A stretch of 64,000 nt of DNA from Tritrichomonas musculus. Taxonomy: Eukaryota > Parabasalia > Tritrichomonadida > Tritrichomonadidae. The notes below the pieces were generated by a model that had not been told where the DNA came from, did no database searches, and was given only the letters and a program-made list of their open reading frames with translations. The stretch covers positions 5,022,001 through 5,086,000 of the forward strand of contig JAPFFF010000007.1 in NCBI GenBank assembly GCA_039105265.1. Direction: 5' to 3'. Of this stretch, positions 10,031 through 20,611 are shown one piece after another; the stretch's first letter is position 1; each line of letters starts with the position of its first letter. The position numbers were made by a program, and so were the translations under genes.

Positions 10031-13000
10031 ATGAGTCTAAAAAAGAGTCTTTATGAGTTTCAGAGCCTCTCTTCAAAACATGAAATTAAAACACAGAAGG
10101 AAAGCATGCAGAACATCTTTGATAAAATCAAATTTTATTTTAATGATAATAATAATAAAATTAGTGACGAAATATTAGATTTAAAAAACGAATCAAAAAT
10201 CCTAATAATTGAATATTATGAAGCAGATAATGATAAATACTTTTTTATTAGTTTTGATTACCAATTAATAATTATTAAAGGAAATCAAGAACTTTTGTCC
10301 AGTATCTTGTCCAAGCATCAAGACTCCGCTAAATATTTCTTAAATCCCAATCCCATTTCAGAAATAAAAATAGAAGAAGCAGATATAATTTTCAATACCG
10401 AAATTGATCATTTCATTAAAAACTTTTTAATTGATGCGAATCAAAATTTAATAGATTTTTGGAACAAGGTTGTGAAATGCATAAGTGGATTTTTAATCAA
10501 GAAAAGTTATAAAAACTCAAAATTGAGCTACGATGAAAGATCACAGAAAAAGTTCTTAGAAAGTCAAGAAAAAATTGATTCATATAATGAAAAATTTTTT
10601 GATTTGAGAATAATTGGTAAAGGAGGAAGTGCAAGTGTTGAATTGATCTATTACATTAATGAAGAAAAAGTTTTTGCATTGAAGAGTCCTTATTCTGACA
10701 AAATTGATTTGATTGAAAGAGAAAGACGCAATTATTTGCAAATTCAACATTTTTTCATTGTTAAATATTACGGTTATATTGAAAAATATGGAGTCAAATG
10801 CCTTCTTCTTGAATATGTTGAAGGGGAAATGTTGGACCAATACGATGTGAAGAATCTTGAATTTGATGACAAATTAGCAATTATACTGGAGCTGATGCTT
10901 TCCATATATCAAATTCATTCATATGAATGCATCTATCGTGATTTGCACTATAAAAATATCATAATTAACGAAGATAAGTATGCAATTTTAATTGATTTTG
11001 ATCGAGTAGTTAATATTAATGAGCAAAATACTAATGATTTCTGTTTAATCGATGTGCCTGAATTGGGACAGAAACTATCGTATAAAGCTGATGTTTATTT
11101 ATTAGGAAAAATAATTCATTTTATAATTGAAGGAACAAATAAAATAACTGAAAATCAAGCAAAAGAAAGTTTGTTTTACAAATCATGTCTTTGCACTGAT
11201 CCTGATAAGAGGCCTACAATGAGTGAACTAATTAATGCGTTTTTTGTTTATTTGAACTATCAGTCTGTTGAAATAAAAAATATGAGAAAAATTCGAATAT
11301 CAAGTAAGAGTAAATTATTGGAAACCTTTTCAATTGGGAAAACCTTTTCAATTGTGCAAATCTTTTCATTTGAGCAAACCTTTTCAATTGGACAAAAAAA
11401 TAATAAAAATGTAGATTTTCCATTTTATATTAGCAAAGCAATTCATTATTATTCAAGTGAGGAAAATCAAAATAACTCGGATGCTCAATTCTTTCTTGGA
11501 TATATTTATTGTGGAAGCCTTTGTGTTTTACGTGACATTGATAAAGCAATTCACTATTTATCACTTGCTGCAAATCAAAATGACTCAAAGGCACAAAATA
11601 CTCTTGCAAGTATTTATTATGAAGGTAAATATGTTTCACGTGACATTGATAAAGCAATACATTATTTATCACTTGCTGCAAATCAAAATGACTCAGAGGC
11701 ACAAAATACTCTTGGAATAATTTATTATGAAGGTAAATATGTTTCACGTGACATTGATAAAGCAATTCACTATTTATCACTTGCTGCAAATCAAAATGAC
11801 TCAAAGGCACAAAATACTCTTGCAAGTATTTATTATGAAGGTAAATATGTTTCACGTGACATTGATAAAGCAATACATTATTTATTACTTGCTGCAAATC
11901 AAAATGACTCAAAGACACAACGTGCTCTAGGATTAATTTATTATGAAGGAAAGTATGTTTCACGTGACATTGATAAAGCAATTCATTATTTATCACTTTC
12001 TGCAAATCAAAATGATTCAATAACACAAAATACTCTTGGAATAATTTATTATGAAGGAAAGTATGTTTCACGTGACATTGATAAAGCAATTCATTATTTA
12101 TTACTTGCTGCAAATCAAAATGACTCAGAGGCACAAAATACTCTTGGAATAATTTATTATGAAGGAAAGTATGTTTCACGTGACATTGATAAAGCAATTC
12201 AATATTTGACACTTGCTGCAAATCAAAATGACTCAGAGGCACAAAATACTCTTGGAATAATTTATTATGAAGGAAAGTATGTTTCACGTGACATTGATAA
12301 AGCAATTCAATATTTGACACTTGCTGCAAATCAAAATGACCCACATGCACAATTTTCTCTTGGATTTATTTATCATAAAAGTGAATATGTTTTGCATGAC
12401 ATCAACAAAGCAATTTATTATTATTCATTTGCTGCAAATCAAAATAATTCAGATGCACAATTTTATCTTGGGTCTTTTTATTATGATGGTATTTATATTC
12501 CACGTGATATTAAAAAAGCAATTTATTATTTTACACTTGCTGCAAATCATAATGATTCAGATGCACAATTTTATCTTGGGTCTATTTATTATGATGGTAT
12601 TTATATTCCACGTGATATCAACAAAGCAATCCATTATTTGACACTTTCTGCAAATCAAAATAACTCATATGCACAATATTGTCTTGGATCTTTTTATTAT
12701 TTAGGCATTTATGTTCCACGTGACATTAACAAAGCAATCCATTATTTGATACTTGCTGTAAATCAAAATAACCCACATGCACAATTTTATCTTGGATTTA
12801 TTTATTATTTAGGCATTTATGTTCCACATGACATAAACAAAGCAATTCATTATTTGACGCTTGCTGCAAATTATAATAACCCTGATTCACAATGTTATCT
12901 TGGATTAATTTATTATAAAGGCGAGTATGTTTCATGTAACATTGACAAAGCAATTCATTATTTGACACTTGCTGCAAATCAAAATAACTCAAATGCACAA

Positions 13001-13978
13001 TATAATCTTGGATTAATTTATTATGATGGCAAGAATGTTTCACGTGACATCAATAAGGCAATTCATTATTTGACACTTGCTGCAAATCAAAATGATTTAG
13101 TAGCACAAAATAATCTTGGATATATTTATTATGAAGGCAAGTATGTTTCACGTGACATCAACAAAGCAATTCATTATTTAACACTTTCTGCAAATCAAAA
13201 TGACTCACATGCACAAAAAAATCTTGGATTCATTTATTATAGCGGCATTTATTTTCCACGTAATATCAACAAAACAATTTATTATTTAACACTTGCTGCA
13301 AATCAAAATGATATAGATGCCCAATTTATTCTTGGTTGTATTTACTATGAAGGTCTTTTTGTTGATTACGATATTGAAAAAGCAATTCACTTCTTCAAAG
13401 AAGCATCATGCTTTAATCATTCTCAGGCCAAGAACAACCTAGGAATTATATATAAAACAGGGAAAGGTGTGAAAGCAAATCCTTCAGCTTCAATTATTTA
13501 CTTTGAAGAAGCAATTCGTCAAAAAGGTGACAAAATTGCAATGTTCAACCTTGCTCACATCTACTTCTATGAAGAAGCAGGAATCAGCAATATTGATCTA
13601 GCAATTGAATTACTGATTAATTCAATTAGTGGTGACAATGAATGCTCAATTGTGCTGCTTTGTTTGGCAACAGTCAAAAAGTACCAAAAACTGAATAAAT
13701 CAGAGATTATAAAAGATTTTGAGAAAATTGATAAAGAACATGGTTATTCGAAAGCAATGACATTATTAAATACAATAAAAAAATATAGATTGAAAGAACA
13801 AATTTATTATGAGCATATGTATTTCTTTTTAAAAAAGATCAACCTCGTTTATTACGGCCAAAAAATAGAAAATCAGACTCATAAGAAGAAAAAAGAAAAA
13901 ATTGATCGGAGGCCAAAAATAAACTCGTTATTTTATGAAGGACTTGGTGACATAATAACACAGGCTTCATTCGAATAA
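10031..13978 (+). CDS. protein kinase fused to about 19 Sel1-like repeats
   Basis: This 1315-residue protein joins a kinase to a Sel1/TPR-like solenoid. Residues 1-185 are a helical N-terminal region shared with the kinase at 1-1247. The kinase spans about 190-410, with a glycine loop GKGGSAS near 196, ATP lysine K218 (FALKS), YRDLHYKN with catalytic D304, DFD at 322-324 instead of DFG, and DVYLLGK. A proline-free linker carries four copies of an FSIxQT-like hexapeptide. From about residue 466 to 1150 there are tandem 36-residue Sel1 units (DIDKAIHYLSLAANQNDS..AQ..LGxIYYEGKYVSR), which become more diverged toward the C-terminus. Sel1 arrays generally bind protein partners; here they probably recruit substrate. 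Catalytic residues are present, so activity is plausible despite DFD. The array units are nearly identical in DNA, showing recent expansion. Confidence 0.9.
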   Translation: MSLKKSLYEFQSLSSKHEIKTQKESMQNIFDKIKFYFNDNNNKISDEILDLKNESKILIIEYYEADNDKYFFISFDYQLIIIKGNQELLSSILSKHQDSAKYFLNPNPISEIKIEEADIIFNTEIDHFIKNFLIDANQNLIDFWNKVVKCISGFLIKKSYKNSKLSYDERSQKKFLESQEKIDSYNEKFFDLRIIGKGGSASVELIYYINEEKVFALKSPYSDKIDLIERERRNYLQIQHFFIVKYYGYIEKYGVKCLLLEYVEGEMLDQYDVKNLEFDDKLAIILELMLSIYQIHSYECIYRDLHYKNIIINEDKYAILIDFDRVVNINEQNTNDFCLIDVPELGQKLSYKADVYLLGKIIHFIIEGTNKITENQAKESLFYKSCLCTDPDKRPTMSELINAFFVYLNYQSVEIKNMRKIRISSKSKLLETFSIGKTFSIVQIFSFEQTFSIGQKNNKNVDFPFYISKAIHYYSSEENQNNSDAQFFLGYIYCGSLCVLRDIDKAIHYLSLAANQNDSKAQNTLASIYYEGKYVSRDIDKAIHYLSLAANQNDSEAQNTLGIIYYEGKYVSRDIDKAIHYLSLAANQNDSKAQNTLASIYYEGKYVSRDIDKAIHYLLLAANQNDSKTQRALGLIYYEGKYVSRDIDKAIHYLSLSANQNDSITQNTLGIIYYEGKYVSRDIDKAIHYLLLAANQNDSEAQNTLGIIYYEGKYVSRDIDKAIQYLTLAANQNDSEAQNTLGIIYYEGKYVSRDIDKAIQYLTLAANQNDPHAQFSLGFIYHKSEYVLHDINKAIYYYSFAANQNNSDAQFYLGSFYYDGIYIPRDIKKAIYYFTLAANHNDSDAQFYLGSIYYDGIYIPRDINKAIHYLTLSANQNNSYAQYCLGSFYYLGIYVPRDINKAIHYLILAVNQNNPHAQFYLGFIYYLGIYVPHDINKAIHYLTLAANYNNPDSQCYLGLIYYKGEYVSCNIDKAIHYLTLAANQNNSNAQYNLGLIYYDGKNVSRDINKAIHYLTLAANQNDLVAQNNLGYIYYEGKYVSRDINKAIHYLTLSANQNDSHAQKNLGFIYYSGIYFPRNINKTIYYLTLAANQNDIDAQFILGCIYYEGLFVDYDIEKAIHFFKEASCFNHSQAKNNLGIIYKTGKGVKANPSASIIYFEEAIRQKGDKIAMFNLAHIYFYEEAGISNIDLAIELLINSISGDNECSIVLLCLATVKKYQKLNKSEIIKDFEKIDKEHGYSKAMTLLNTIKKYRLKEQIYYEHMYFFLKKINLVYYGQKIENQTHKKKKEKIDRRPKINSLFYEGLGDIITQASFE
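11324..11395 (+). repeat. four 18-bp tandem repeats in kinase linker
   Basis: Four adjacent 18-base units starting ACCTTTTCAATTG encode six-residue steps (TFSIGK, TFSIVQ, IFSFEQ, TFSIGQ). They lie between the kinase domain and the Sel1 array. The copies differ at a few positions only. Confidence 0.85.
11430..13480 (+). repeat. 108-bp tandem array encoding Sel1 repeats
   Basis: About 19 units with a 108-base period each encode a 36-residue Sel1-like repeat. Units between about 11540 and 12350 are almost identical in DNA; for example the units beginning near 11534 and 11750 are very close. Those beyond 12350 differ more. The gradient points to recent unequal crossing-over in the 5' half of the array. 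Confidence 0.9.
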
Positions 13979-14311
13979 GAATTGGCAATAAATGATTTAC
14001 TAACATGGTTTCCAAATATGCGGTGTAATTGAATTATTTCGTTTTCATAAACTTAAATCTAATATCATCAATTAGAATTCCAAGGTATAAACTAAAGAAA
14101 CATGATTTTTGTTTTTTGATTCAGACATTTTTTGAGTGATTTATATATAAAAAAGTCGATATTCCAACTTTTTTAAAAATGATTCAATTTGTTTTTAATT
14201 TTTTCCATTTTTTATGAAAAAGTCGATTTTCCATTTACTTTTCTATAGATTTTTAAAAATTTGTCATTTTTTGGTAATTTCATAATTAAAATCATTTTAT
14301 ACAGGTATTAT
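13979..14311. other. intergenic region
   Basis: This AT-rich spacer lies between the kinase-Sel1 gene and the next plus-strand gene. It contains the near-duplicate motifs AAAAAGTCGATATTCCA (14150) and AAAAAGTCGATTTTCCA (14217), about 67 bases apart, possibly upstream elements of the following gene. Nothing else was recognised. Confidence 0.45.
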
Positions 14312-17300
14312 ATGGAAATAGAAGCATTCATTAATAGTATGAAAGATATTTACTCTGCTCTTTTGAGCTATATTGACGCAAATGATGACTCAGATAGAGA
14401 GTTTCAATCATTAATTGATATTTTAAAAAAAACAGAAATTCATCAAAATAAAGAAAAAGTTCGACTGATATTTCAATTGATATCAAAAATTGCAGATAAT
14501 CACTTCCGTTTTCCCGATTTTCTCAGTAAACTTGAAAAATTATATAATTATTTGATTAAAGATAAATCATCTCCAATATCAGACTTTATTACAGACTATT
14601 TGAATTACAACAAATTGGTTCTTTTTTTACTTTTAGAAAAAAAAATTCTCAAACCAGATCAACGATTTGTAAATTATTATTTACAGTGCAAGCCATTGAG
14701 CACAACTTTTTCAGTTGAAAATGCCAAGAAAAATCAAATGTATTATTATTTATATCCAGTAATGAAAGAATTTATAAAAGGCAAAATCCAGATACAAATT
14801 GAACAAGAAATTTCAGAAAAATATGAAGAAGATATTTCATTATTTGAAGAAAAGTGCCAAATTGGTGAAAATGACCTCTATATTTGTTTATTGATTAGAA
14901 AAGATTCAGTTGAAGAATTTGTTTCATATATAACTCGTACAAACTTCCCACTTTCTACGAAAATCAAGTCAACAATATATGACACCAATTTCTTTTTAAT
15001 TGATAAAGAAGCAACATTGATTGAGTATGCGGCATTTTATGGATCGATCCAGATCATTCAATACTTAAAATACAACGAGGTTCCAATAACAGAATCATTA
15101 TGGTTGTATGGGATTCATTCAAATAATGCAGAAATGATACATTTTCTTGAAGAAAACGTAGGAAATCCAATCAAAAATCCATCATTAATTAACAAAATTA
15201 TGAAACAATCGATTTTATGCCATAACAATGACATTTTCAATTATTTTAAAGATAATTTATTAATTGATGAGCAAAATCAATTTATTATTAATTGTACATT
15301 CTCTATTGTTAATTCATTTAATTTCTATTTTTATCCAAATGATATAAATAATATTATATCTAATTCAAGAATAGAAAATGGAATCAATTTGTGTCGGCTT
15401 TTAAAGGTTTTGTTGTTATCAAAAATAACTATCCCTTCTTCTATAAATTTAATTGGAAATGGTGCATTTAAAAATTGTTCATTACTGAAACAAATAACAA
15501 TTCCGTCTTCAGTTACTTCAATTTCAAAAAATGCTTTTTCAGGATGTTCATCATTAACACAAATAGAAATTCCTTCTTCTGTAACCTCAATTGGAAATTG
15601 TGCTTTTTCAGGATGTTCATCATTAACACAAATAGCAATTCCTTCTTCTGTAAAATCAATTGGAAGTTATGCTTTTTCGGGATGTTCATCATTGATGGAA
15701 ATAACAACGCCTTCTTCTTTAAAGATAATTGGAAACAATGCTTTTAGTGGCTGCTCATCGCTGACAAAGATTATCATTCCCTCGACGGTAAAAATAATTA
15801 AATGCAATTCTTTTAAAGATTGTTCGTCATTAACGCAAATAACAATTCCTTCTTCAGTTACTTTAATTAGAGATAAAGCATTTAATAATTGTTCATCATT
15901 AACAGAAATAACAATTCCTTCTTCCGTTATATCAATTGGAGAATTTGCTTTTAATGGATGCTCATCATTAACAGAAATAACAATTCCTTCTTCTGTGACA
16001 TCAATTGGGAACGGTGATTTTAATGGATGCTCATCATTAGCACATATAATTATTCCTTCTTCTGTAACTACAATAAAAAGTAATACCTTTAATGGATGCA
16101 CATTATTAAATCGAATAAATATTCCATCTTCTGTGACATCAATTGGAGACGGTGCTTTTAAAGGATGTTCATCATTAACAGAAATAATAATTCCTTCTTC
16201 TGTAACTTCAATTGGAAGTTATGCTTTTAATGGATGTTCATCATTAACAGAAATAACAATTCCTTCTTCTGTAACTGCAATAAAAAGTGAGACCTTTAAT
16301 GGATGCGCATTATTAAATCAAATAAATCTTCATTCTTCTATAAAAAGAATAGAAAAAAATGCATTTTATAAATGCTCGTCATTAAAACAAATAACAATTC
16401 CTTCTTCAATGACTTCAATTGGATATGGCGCTTTTAACGGATGTTCATCATTAACTCAAATAAATATTCCATCTACCACAACTTCCATTAGAGCAAATAC
16501 TTTTTATAATTGTTCATTGTTAAAGCAAATAACGATTCCTTCTTCAATAACTTTGATTGGAAACAATGCGTTTTATGGATGCTCATCATTAACAGAAATT
16601 ATCATTCCTTCTTCAGTAACTTCAATTGGAGATAATGCTTTTGGCAATTGTTCATCCTTGCGAGTATCATTTCCATCGTCGATAACTTTGTTTGGTAAGA
16701 ATATATTCGATGGAATTAAATCCATTGAAATAACAGGAACAATTGTGTTTTTGCCAGGATATTTGTTATATAGATGTTCATCATTGACAAAAATGTCTCT
16801 TCTTTCTCCAGTGACTTCAATTGGGTCCAATAATTTTTCAGAATGTCCATCATTAGAGCAAGTAATTCTTCCATCATCTGTCAAATCAATTAATTGTAAA
16901 GCATTCAATAAATGCACATCATTGACACAGATAACGATTCCATCACTTGTTAAATTCATTGAATATAAAACATTTAATAAATGCTCATCGTTGGCACAAA
17001 TAATCATTCCTTCTTCTGTAGAAGTAATTGGATATAAAGCATTTTCGAAATGCTCATCGCTGGCACGAATATCTATACCATCTTCAGTAAAAGTAATTGG
17101 ATATAAAGCATTTTATAAATGCTCGTCGTTAACTGAGGTGTCATTTTCAATCCCTTCTGCTTTAACTTCAATTAACCAATTGGCTTTCTCAGAATGTTCA
17201 TCATTAACACAAATTTTGATTCCACAGTCTTTAAATTCAATTAAAGATGATGCATTCAGTGAATGCAATTCTCTTTCTAAAGATTCAATAGAATCAATTA

Positions 17301-17320
17301 AGGCAATCCAATCAGAATAA
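14312..17320 (+). CDS. DUF3447/BspA-like LRR protein
   Basis: I start at the ATG at 14312 (MEIEAF), because paralogues in this window begin the same way (MEIQEY, NIELQEY). An upstream TTG would add 17 unrelated residues. Residues 1-about 360 hold the helical N-terminus and the DUF3447 core (LIEYAAFYGSIQIIQYLK, LWLYGIHSNNAEMIHFLEEN). The rest, from about 370, is some 26 BspA/LRR_5 units of 23 residues (SLTEITIPSSVTSIGxxAFxGC) encoded by 69-bp DNA units. Unlike the two broken relatives at 6637-8962 and 32864-35848, there is almost no canonical ankyrin segment between DUF3447 and the LRRs, and the frame is intact. The role is probably extracellular or membrane-associated binding as for other BspA-like proteins, but no signal peptide or membrane helix is seen. 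The last 20 residues leave the repeat pattern. Confidence 0.9.
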   Translation: MEIEAFINSMKDIYSALLSYIDANDDSDREFQSLIDILKKTEIHQNKEKVRLIFQLISKIADNHFRFPDFLSKLEKLYNYLIKDKSSPISDFITDYLNYNKLVLFLLLEKKILKPDQRFVNYYLQCKPLSTTFSVENAKKNQMYYYLYPVMKEFIKGKIQIQIEQEISEKYEEDISLFEEKCQIGENDLYICLLIRKDSVEEFVSYITRTNFPLSTKIKSTIYDTNFFLIDKEATLIEYAAFYGSIQIIQYLKYNEVPITESLWLYGIHSNNAEMIHFLEENVGNPIKNPSLINKIMKQSILCHNNDIFNYFKDNLLIDEQNQFIINCTFSIVNSFNFYFYPNDINNIISNSRIENGINLCRLLKVLLLSKITIPSSINLIGNGAFKNCSLLKQITIPSSVTSISKNAFSGCSSLTQIEIPSSVTSIGNCAFSGCSSLTQIAIPSSVKSIGSYAFSGCSSLMEITTPSSLKIIGNNAFSGCSSLTKIIIPSTVKIIKCNSFKDCSSLTQITIPSSVTLIRDKAFNNCSSLTEITIPSSVISIGEFAFNGCSSLTEITIPSSVTSIGNGDFNGCSSLAHIIIPSSVTTIKSNTFNGCTLLNRINIPSSVTSIGDGAFKGCSSLTEIIIPSSVTSIGSYAFNGCSSLTEITIPSSVTAIKSETFNGCALLNQINLHSSIKRIEKNAFYKCSSLKQITIPSSMTSIGYGAFNGCSSLTQINIPSTTTSIRANTFYNCSLLKQITIPSSITLIGNNAFYGCSSLTEIIIPSSVTSIGDNAFGNCSSLRVSFPSSITLFGKNIFDGIKSIEITGTIVFLPGYLLYRCSSLTKMSLLSPVTSIGSNNFSECPSLEQVILPSSVKSINCKAFNKCTSLTQITIPSLVKFIEYKTFNKCSSLAQIIIPSSVEVIGYKAFSKCSSLARISIPSSVKVIGYKAFYKCSSLTEVSFSIPSALTSINQLAFSECSSLTQILIPQSLNSIKDDAFSECNSLSKDSIESIKAIQSE

Positions 17321-18173
17321 AACTTGTCACACTTAAGTTCATTAATAAGTAATAGTTTCTTACAGTATTCTTTTTCATTACTCATAAATTTGATACTCCA
17401 TCTTTAATATATATCGGGTGGTGAAAAAGTTCGTGCGCTTTAAACAACTCTTTCAATTATAGACAATTGATATAATTCTTAGGTTATTAAAATACTAATT
17501 GATACTGAATCTTTAAAGATTTACTAGCATATTATATACTTCATATAGTTTATTTATATATAATAAATTAATAATTTAATATGATATTCAGTGAGTTTTA
17601 TAAAGGATTAATTTTAAGGTTCTCCTTCCCTAAAAAAAAAAGTAAATTATTCAATATTGAATTAACGATAAATGTCTTTTTCCGTAAAAATCGCAAAGAA
17701 GGAGACCGTTTATTTATAAATAGCCATACTTTCCTTTGCAAGGATTATCCAAGAAATCGAAAAGTGGCCTTTCCTTACCACTTACAAGCAAACATAAGCA
17801 TCATAAAAGGACGTATTTAATATAAGCAGCAACAATAAGACTAGATTGATATGTTGATGAAATTATTTCATCTGTAATCCCTAAATAGCCACAAATATCT
17901 GTTCAAAATCATAATTATACGTCGTTTACTTGCAAATTCTTCGAAGATATGTGAAAAAAATTACCCAAAATTATCCTTATACTATTACAATTTTACCATC
18001 ATTTTTACTATTTGCATATAATAAACCATTTAAATCTTTTTATTTTTATGTTTTTATGCATTTTTGTTATTTTTAACTTGTTTTTTATAAAAAAAATTGG
18101 TTCTGTTTCTATTTTTACGGAACGATAGGATTTTCGTTGCTATTTTTAAGGAACGATAGATTTATCGAATTAA
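17321..18173. other. intergenic region with a doubtful 79-codon frame
   Basis: This AT-rich stretch follows the BspA gene. An ATG frame at 17581-17820 encodes 79 residues including GDRLFINSHTFLCKDYPRN, which faintly resembles a FLYWCH-type segment of MULE transposases, but the metal-binding pattern is not complete. Near 17415 a motif GGGTGGTGAAAAAGTTCGTG looks like a mariner-type transposon end, but no partner was found. Two copies of CTATTTTTAxGGAACGATAG lie at 18109 and 18140. Confidence 0.4.
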
Positions 18174-18181
18174 CTCTAGAG

Positions 18182-20327
18182 ATAGGGGGTCAACCGCCAA
18201 GAAAATGTCAAAAAAGTATTTTTATAAAGATTTGATTAAATAAAATAATTATTCTAATTCTTTATATATAGTAATATATATTTTTATGCTCAAATTAAAA
18301 ATTCGCTTATTTTGCCAGGAATTATAGAGGAAATAAAAATTCAATTAAAAAAATTTGAAAATTCCCACTTTTTCATATAACTCTAATTCTCTTTCAAGCC
18401 AAAATATCTTATGAATTAAATATTATGGTGTAAATAATTTAAATATATTATAATTATAAAATATAAAATAATATAAATAAAATATAAAAAAACCAAAGAA
18501 TGATATCTCCACAATGAAGAATTAAATCAAATAAAATAGTATATTAAAATATGAAATTTGTTAGGAATTATTTATTTATATATCACAATAATTGAAATTT
18601 TAACAGTTAAACGTACTGTTATTTCATAAAATTATTGATATATATTTCAAAAAAAAAAAGTAATAAATGTTTGTTTACTTTTGATTGTTTAACCATTTAT
18701 TAATAGATGATTATGGTTATTTTTCTTCAATTTTTGTTTTTCATGAGGAGAAATAATAAATCTTTGAAAATATATTTTATTTGATGTTTTTTAATAATTT
18801 TTTGAGGGTTTTATTGAATAAAATTGAATATTTGTTTGATCATAAGGAGTTTAAATCCAAAAATATAAACTTAAAACCAAAAGGCAGACCACCATTTTTC
18901 CTTTCAAATTTCTCTGACATATTTATTTCCTTTCATTTTTTAAAATTTTGAACTTTTTATCTCAAATTAATTTTTTCTGTTTTATTTTGGCTGTGTTTAA
19001 AAAATTATTTTCTTAATTTTTTTATCTCAAATCTTTTTTTTTCAAAATAATTATATCCTATAATTTATAAGATAATTAAAGTTTTTATATTATTATTTAA
19101 TTATATTGATATATTCATAAATATAAAAATAGATAATATTTAATATATTTATTATTTTAAATAATATATTTTATAAATTTGTATCTGTAAGAATTTAATT
19201 GAATGCTAAAAAATGAATATCTTATATATAAAAAGCTTTTTGCATATATTTGCTATATTTAAATATTATATAATTAATTATATTAATTTAAAATCCAAAT
19301 ACCTATTTGAATAATTGATATTTATATGTATATATTCGTTTTTTATTTTAAAAAAATTGAATAAATGAGTTATAATTTGAATTTGGAAAATTAAAACTTC
19401 TTGTTTGAAAATGTCGCTTAACTAAATGCATCTGCTGTAGAGTTTGATGATCTAATACAACAACACAGCCAACAATATTTGATTATATGATAAATTTTCT
19501 TTCCAAAATACCGCAACTACCGCAAGATGATTGAAAAAAAAAAGATATTATAATATATTGCCTAAAATGCAATAAATCTCAAAATACACAAAAGATACAT
19601 CTCGAAAAACGCATTTTTCCAAAATTAGGAGAAAATAAATATTTGCGAAATTCTCTTTAAATATCACGATTTCTATTTCCAAATTGTTCATTTATTCCAT
19701 AAAATTATCAATATTTTCTATTTTTAACCATTAAGCACCAAAATATTACATAATTTTGAAAATTTCTCAAAAAAATTAAATTCAATCGGAAAGGCGCAAA
19801 TATAAATTTTAATTTCTCTGATATTTTGGAACACTTTTTAGCAAATTCTTACTTGGATTAAATGATGGAAGACATTTCTTTTGATCTTTTTTATTTTTCA
19901 TTCAATAAAAAAATCTTTTTATTCAATTTTTTTATTTTTTTTGCATTGAAAAATGCAAAATTGAGACGAATCAAAACTCAGACCATTAATTGAATGGAAA
20001 AGTGTTCTAAATTGAGAAGACGAAAAATAAAATAACCGCTCAAAAGGCCAATATAAGGTTGAAAGTGGTCCGACTTTTGACTCCCAGTTTATTAATTAAT
20101 TGCTTTTTATAATGATTTTTAATATTTAAAAAATGTAATTCATATCACATGTCATTAAAACTTTGATCTCTTCTAACTCCTGGCAAAATAAAGGAAATTT
20201 TTTTTAATGCAATTTTTTATTATTCATAAATACTGTTATATTTATTTAATAATTTATTTTGCATTGATCTTTAGATTTTTTATTTCTCTCAATTTTTTGA
20301 CAACGGTTGAGCGGTTGACCCCTCTAT
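18182..20327. mobile_element. hAT-like non-autonomous element, 2.1 kb
   Basis: The ends are inverted repeats: left ATAGGGGGTCAACCGCC, right (reverse complement) ATAGAGGGGTCAACCGCT, one base different in length. They are flanked on both sides by CTCTAGAG (18174-18181 and 20328-20335). This can be read as an 8-bp target duplication of the form expected for hAT elements, although it is palindromic and could instead be part of the inverted repeat. The 2.1-kb interior has no coding frame, so the element would rely on a transposase made elsewhere. Its ends share AGAGGGGTCA with the next element. Confidence 0.55.
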
Positions 20328-20335
20328 CTCTAGAG

Positions 20336-20603
20336 CATTTTTCGGAAAAAGTTTTGGTTAAAAATATAAAAAATAGACCTTAACGATTAAATCTTATTTT
20401 TTTCAAATTTTTATTGATTTTTTAATTTTATGATTTCAATCTGTAAAAAAATAAAATCAATAAGATTTCATGAAAATGTTTTTATTTAATAATTTAAAAT
20501 ATATATCTGCGCAAATATTATATTTTTAATTCGTTTTTAAAGACGATATTTATGCATATTTTATTTGTAAAGTCTAATTGAATTTAATCTTTTGAATTTG
20601 AAA
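20336..20603. other. short spacer between two elements
   Basis: About 270 bases of AT-rich DNA separate the two inverted-repeat elements. No features are visible. Confidence 0.4.
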
Positions 20604-20611
20604 GGAGAACC

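Noticed and set aside
11430-12350. A 306-codon minus-strand frame of repeats opposite the Sel1 array
   Set aside because: It is the antisense shadow of the 108-bp units, whose composition keeps one reverse frame open. The plus-strand frame is far longer and has real domains.
11430-13480. Regular tandem repeats considered as a CRISPR-like array
   Set aside because: The 108-bp units are contiguous and coding, with no unique spacers, in eukaryotic DNA.
14261-14311. Upstream TTG start for the BspA gene at 14312
   Set aside because: Paralogues start at the position equivalent to the ATG at 14312, and the 17 extra residues are unrelated hydrophobic sequence.
17581-17820. A 79-codon ATG frame considered as a transposase (FLYWCH) remnant
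   Set aside because: Similarity is faint and the cysteine/histidine pattern is incomplete. It is mentioned only in the intergenic description.
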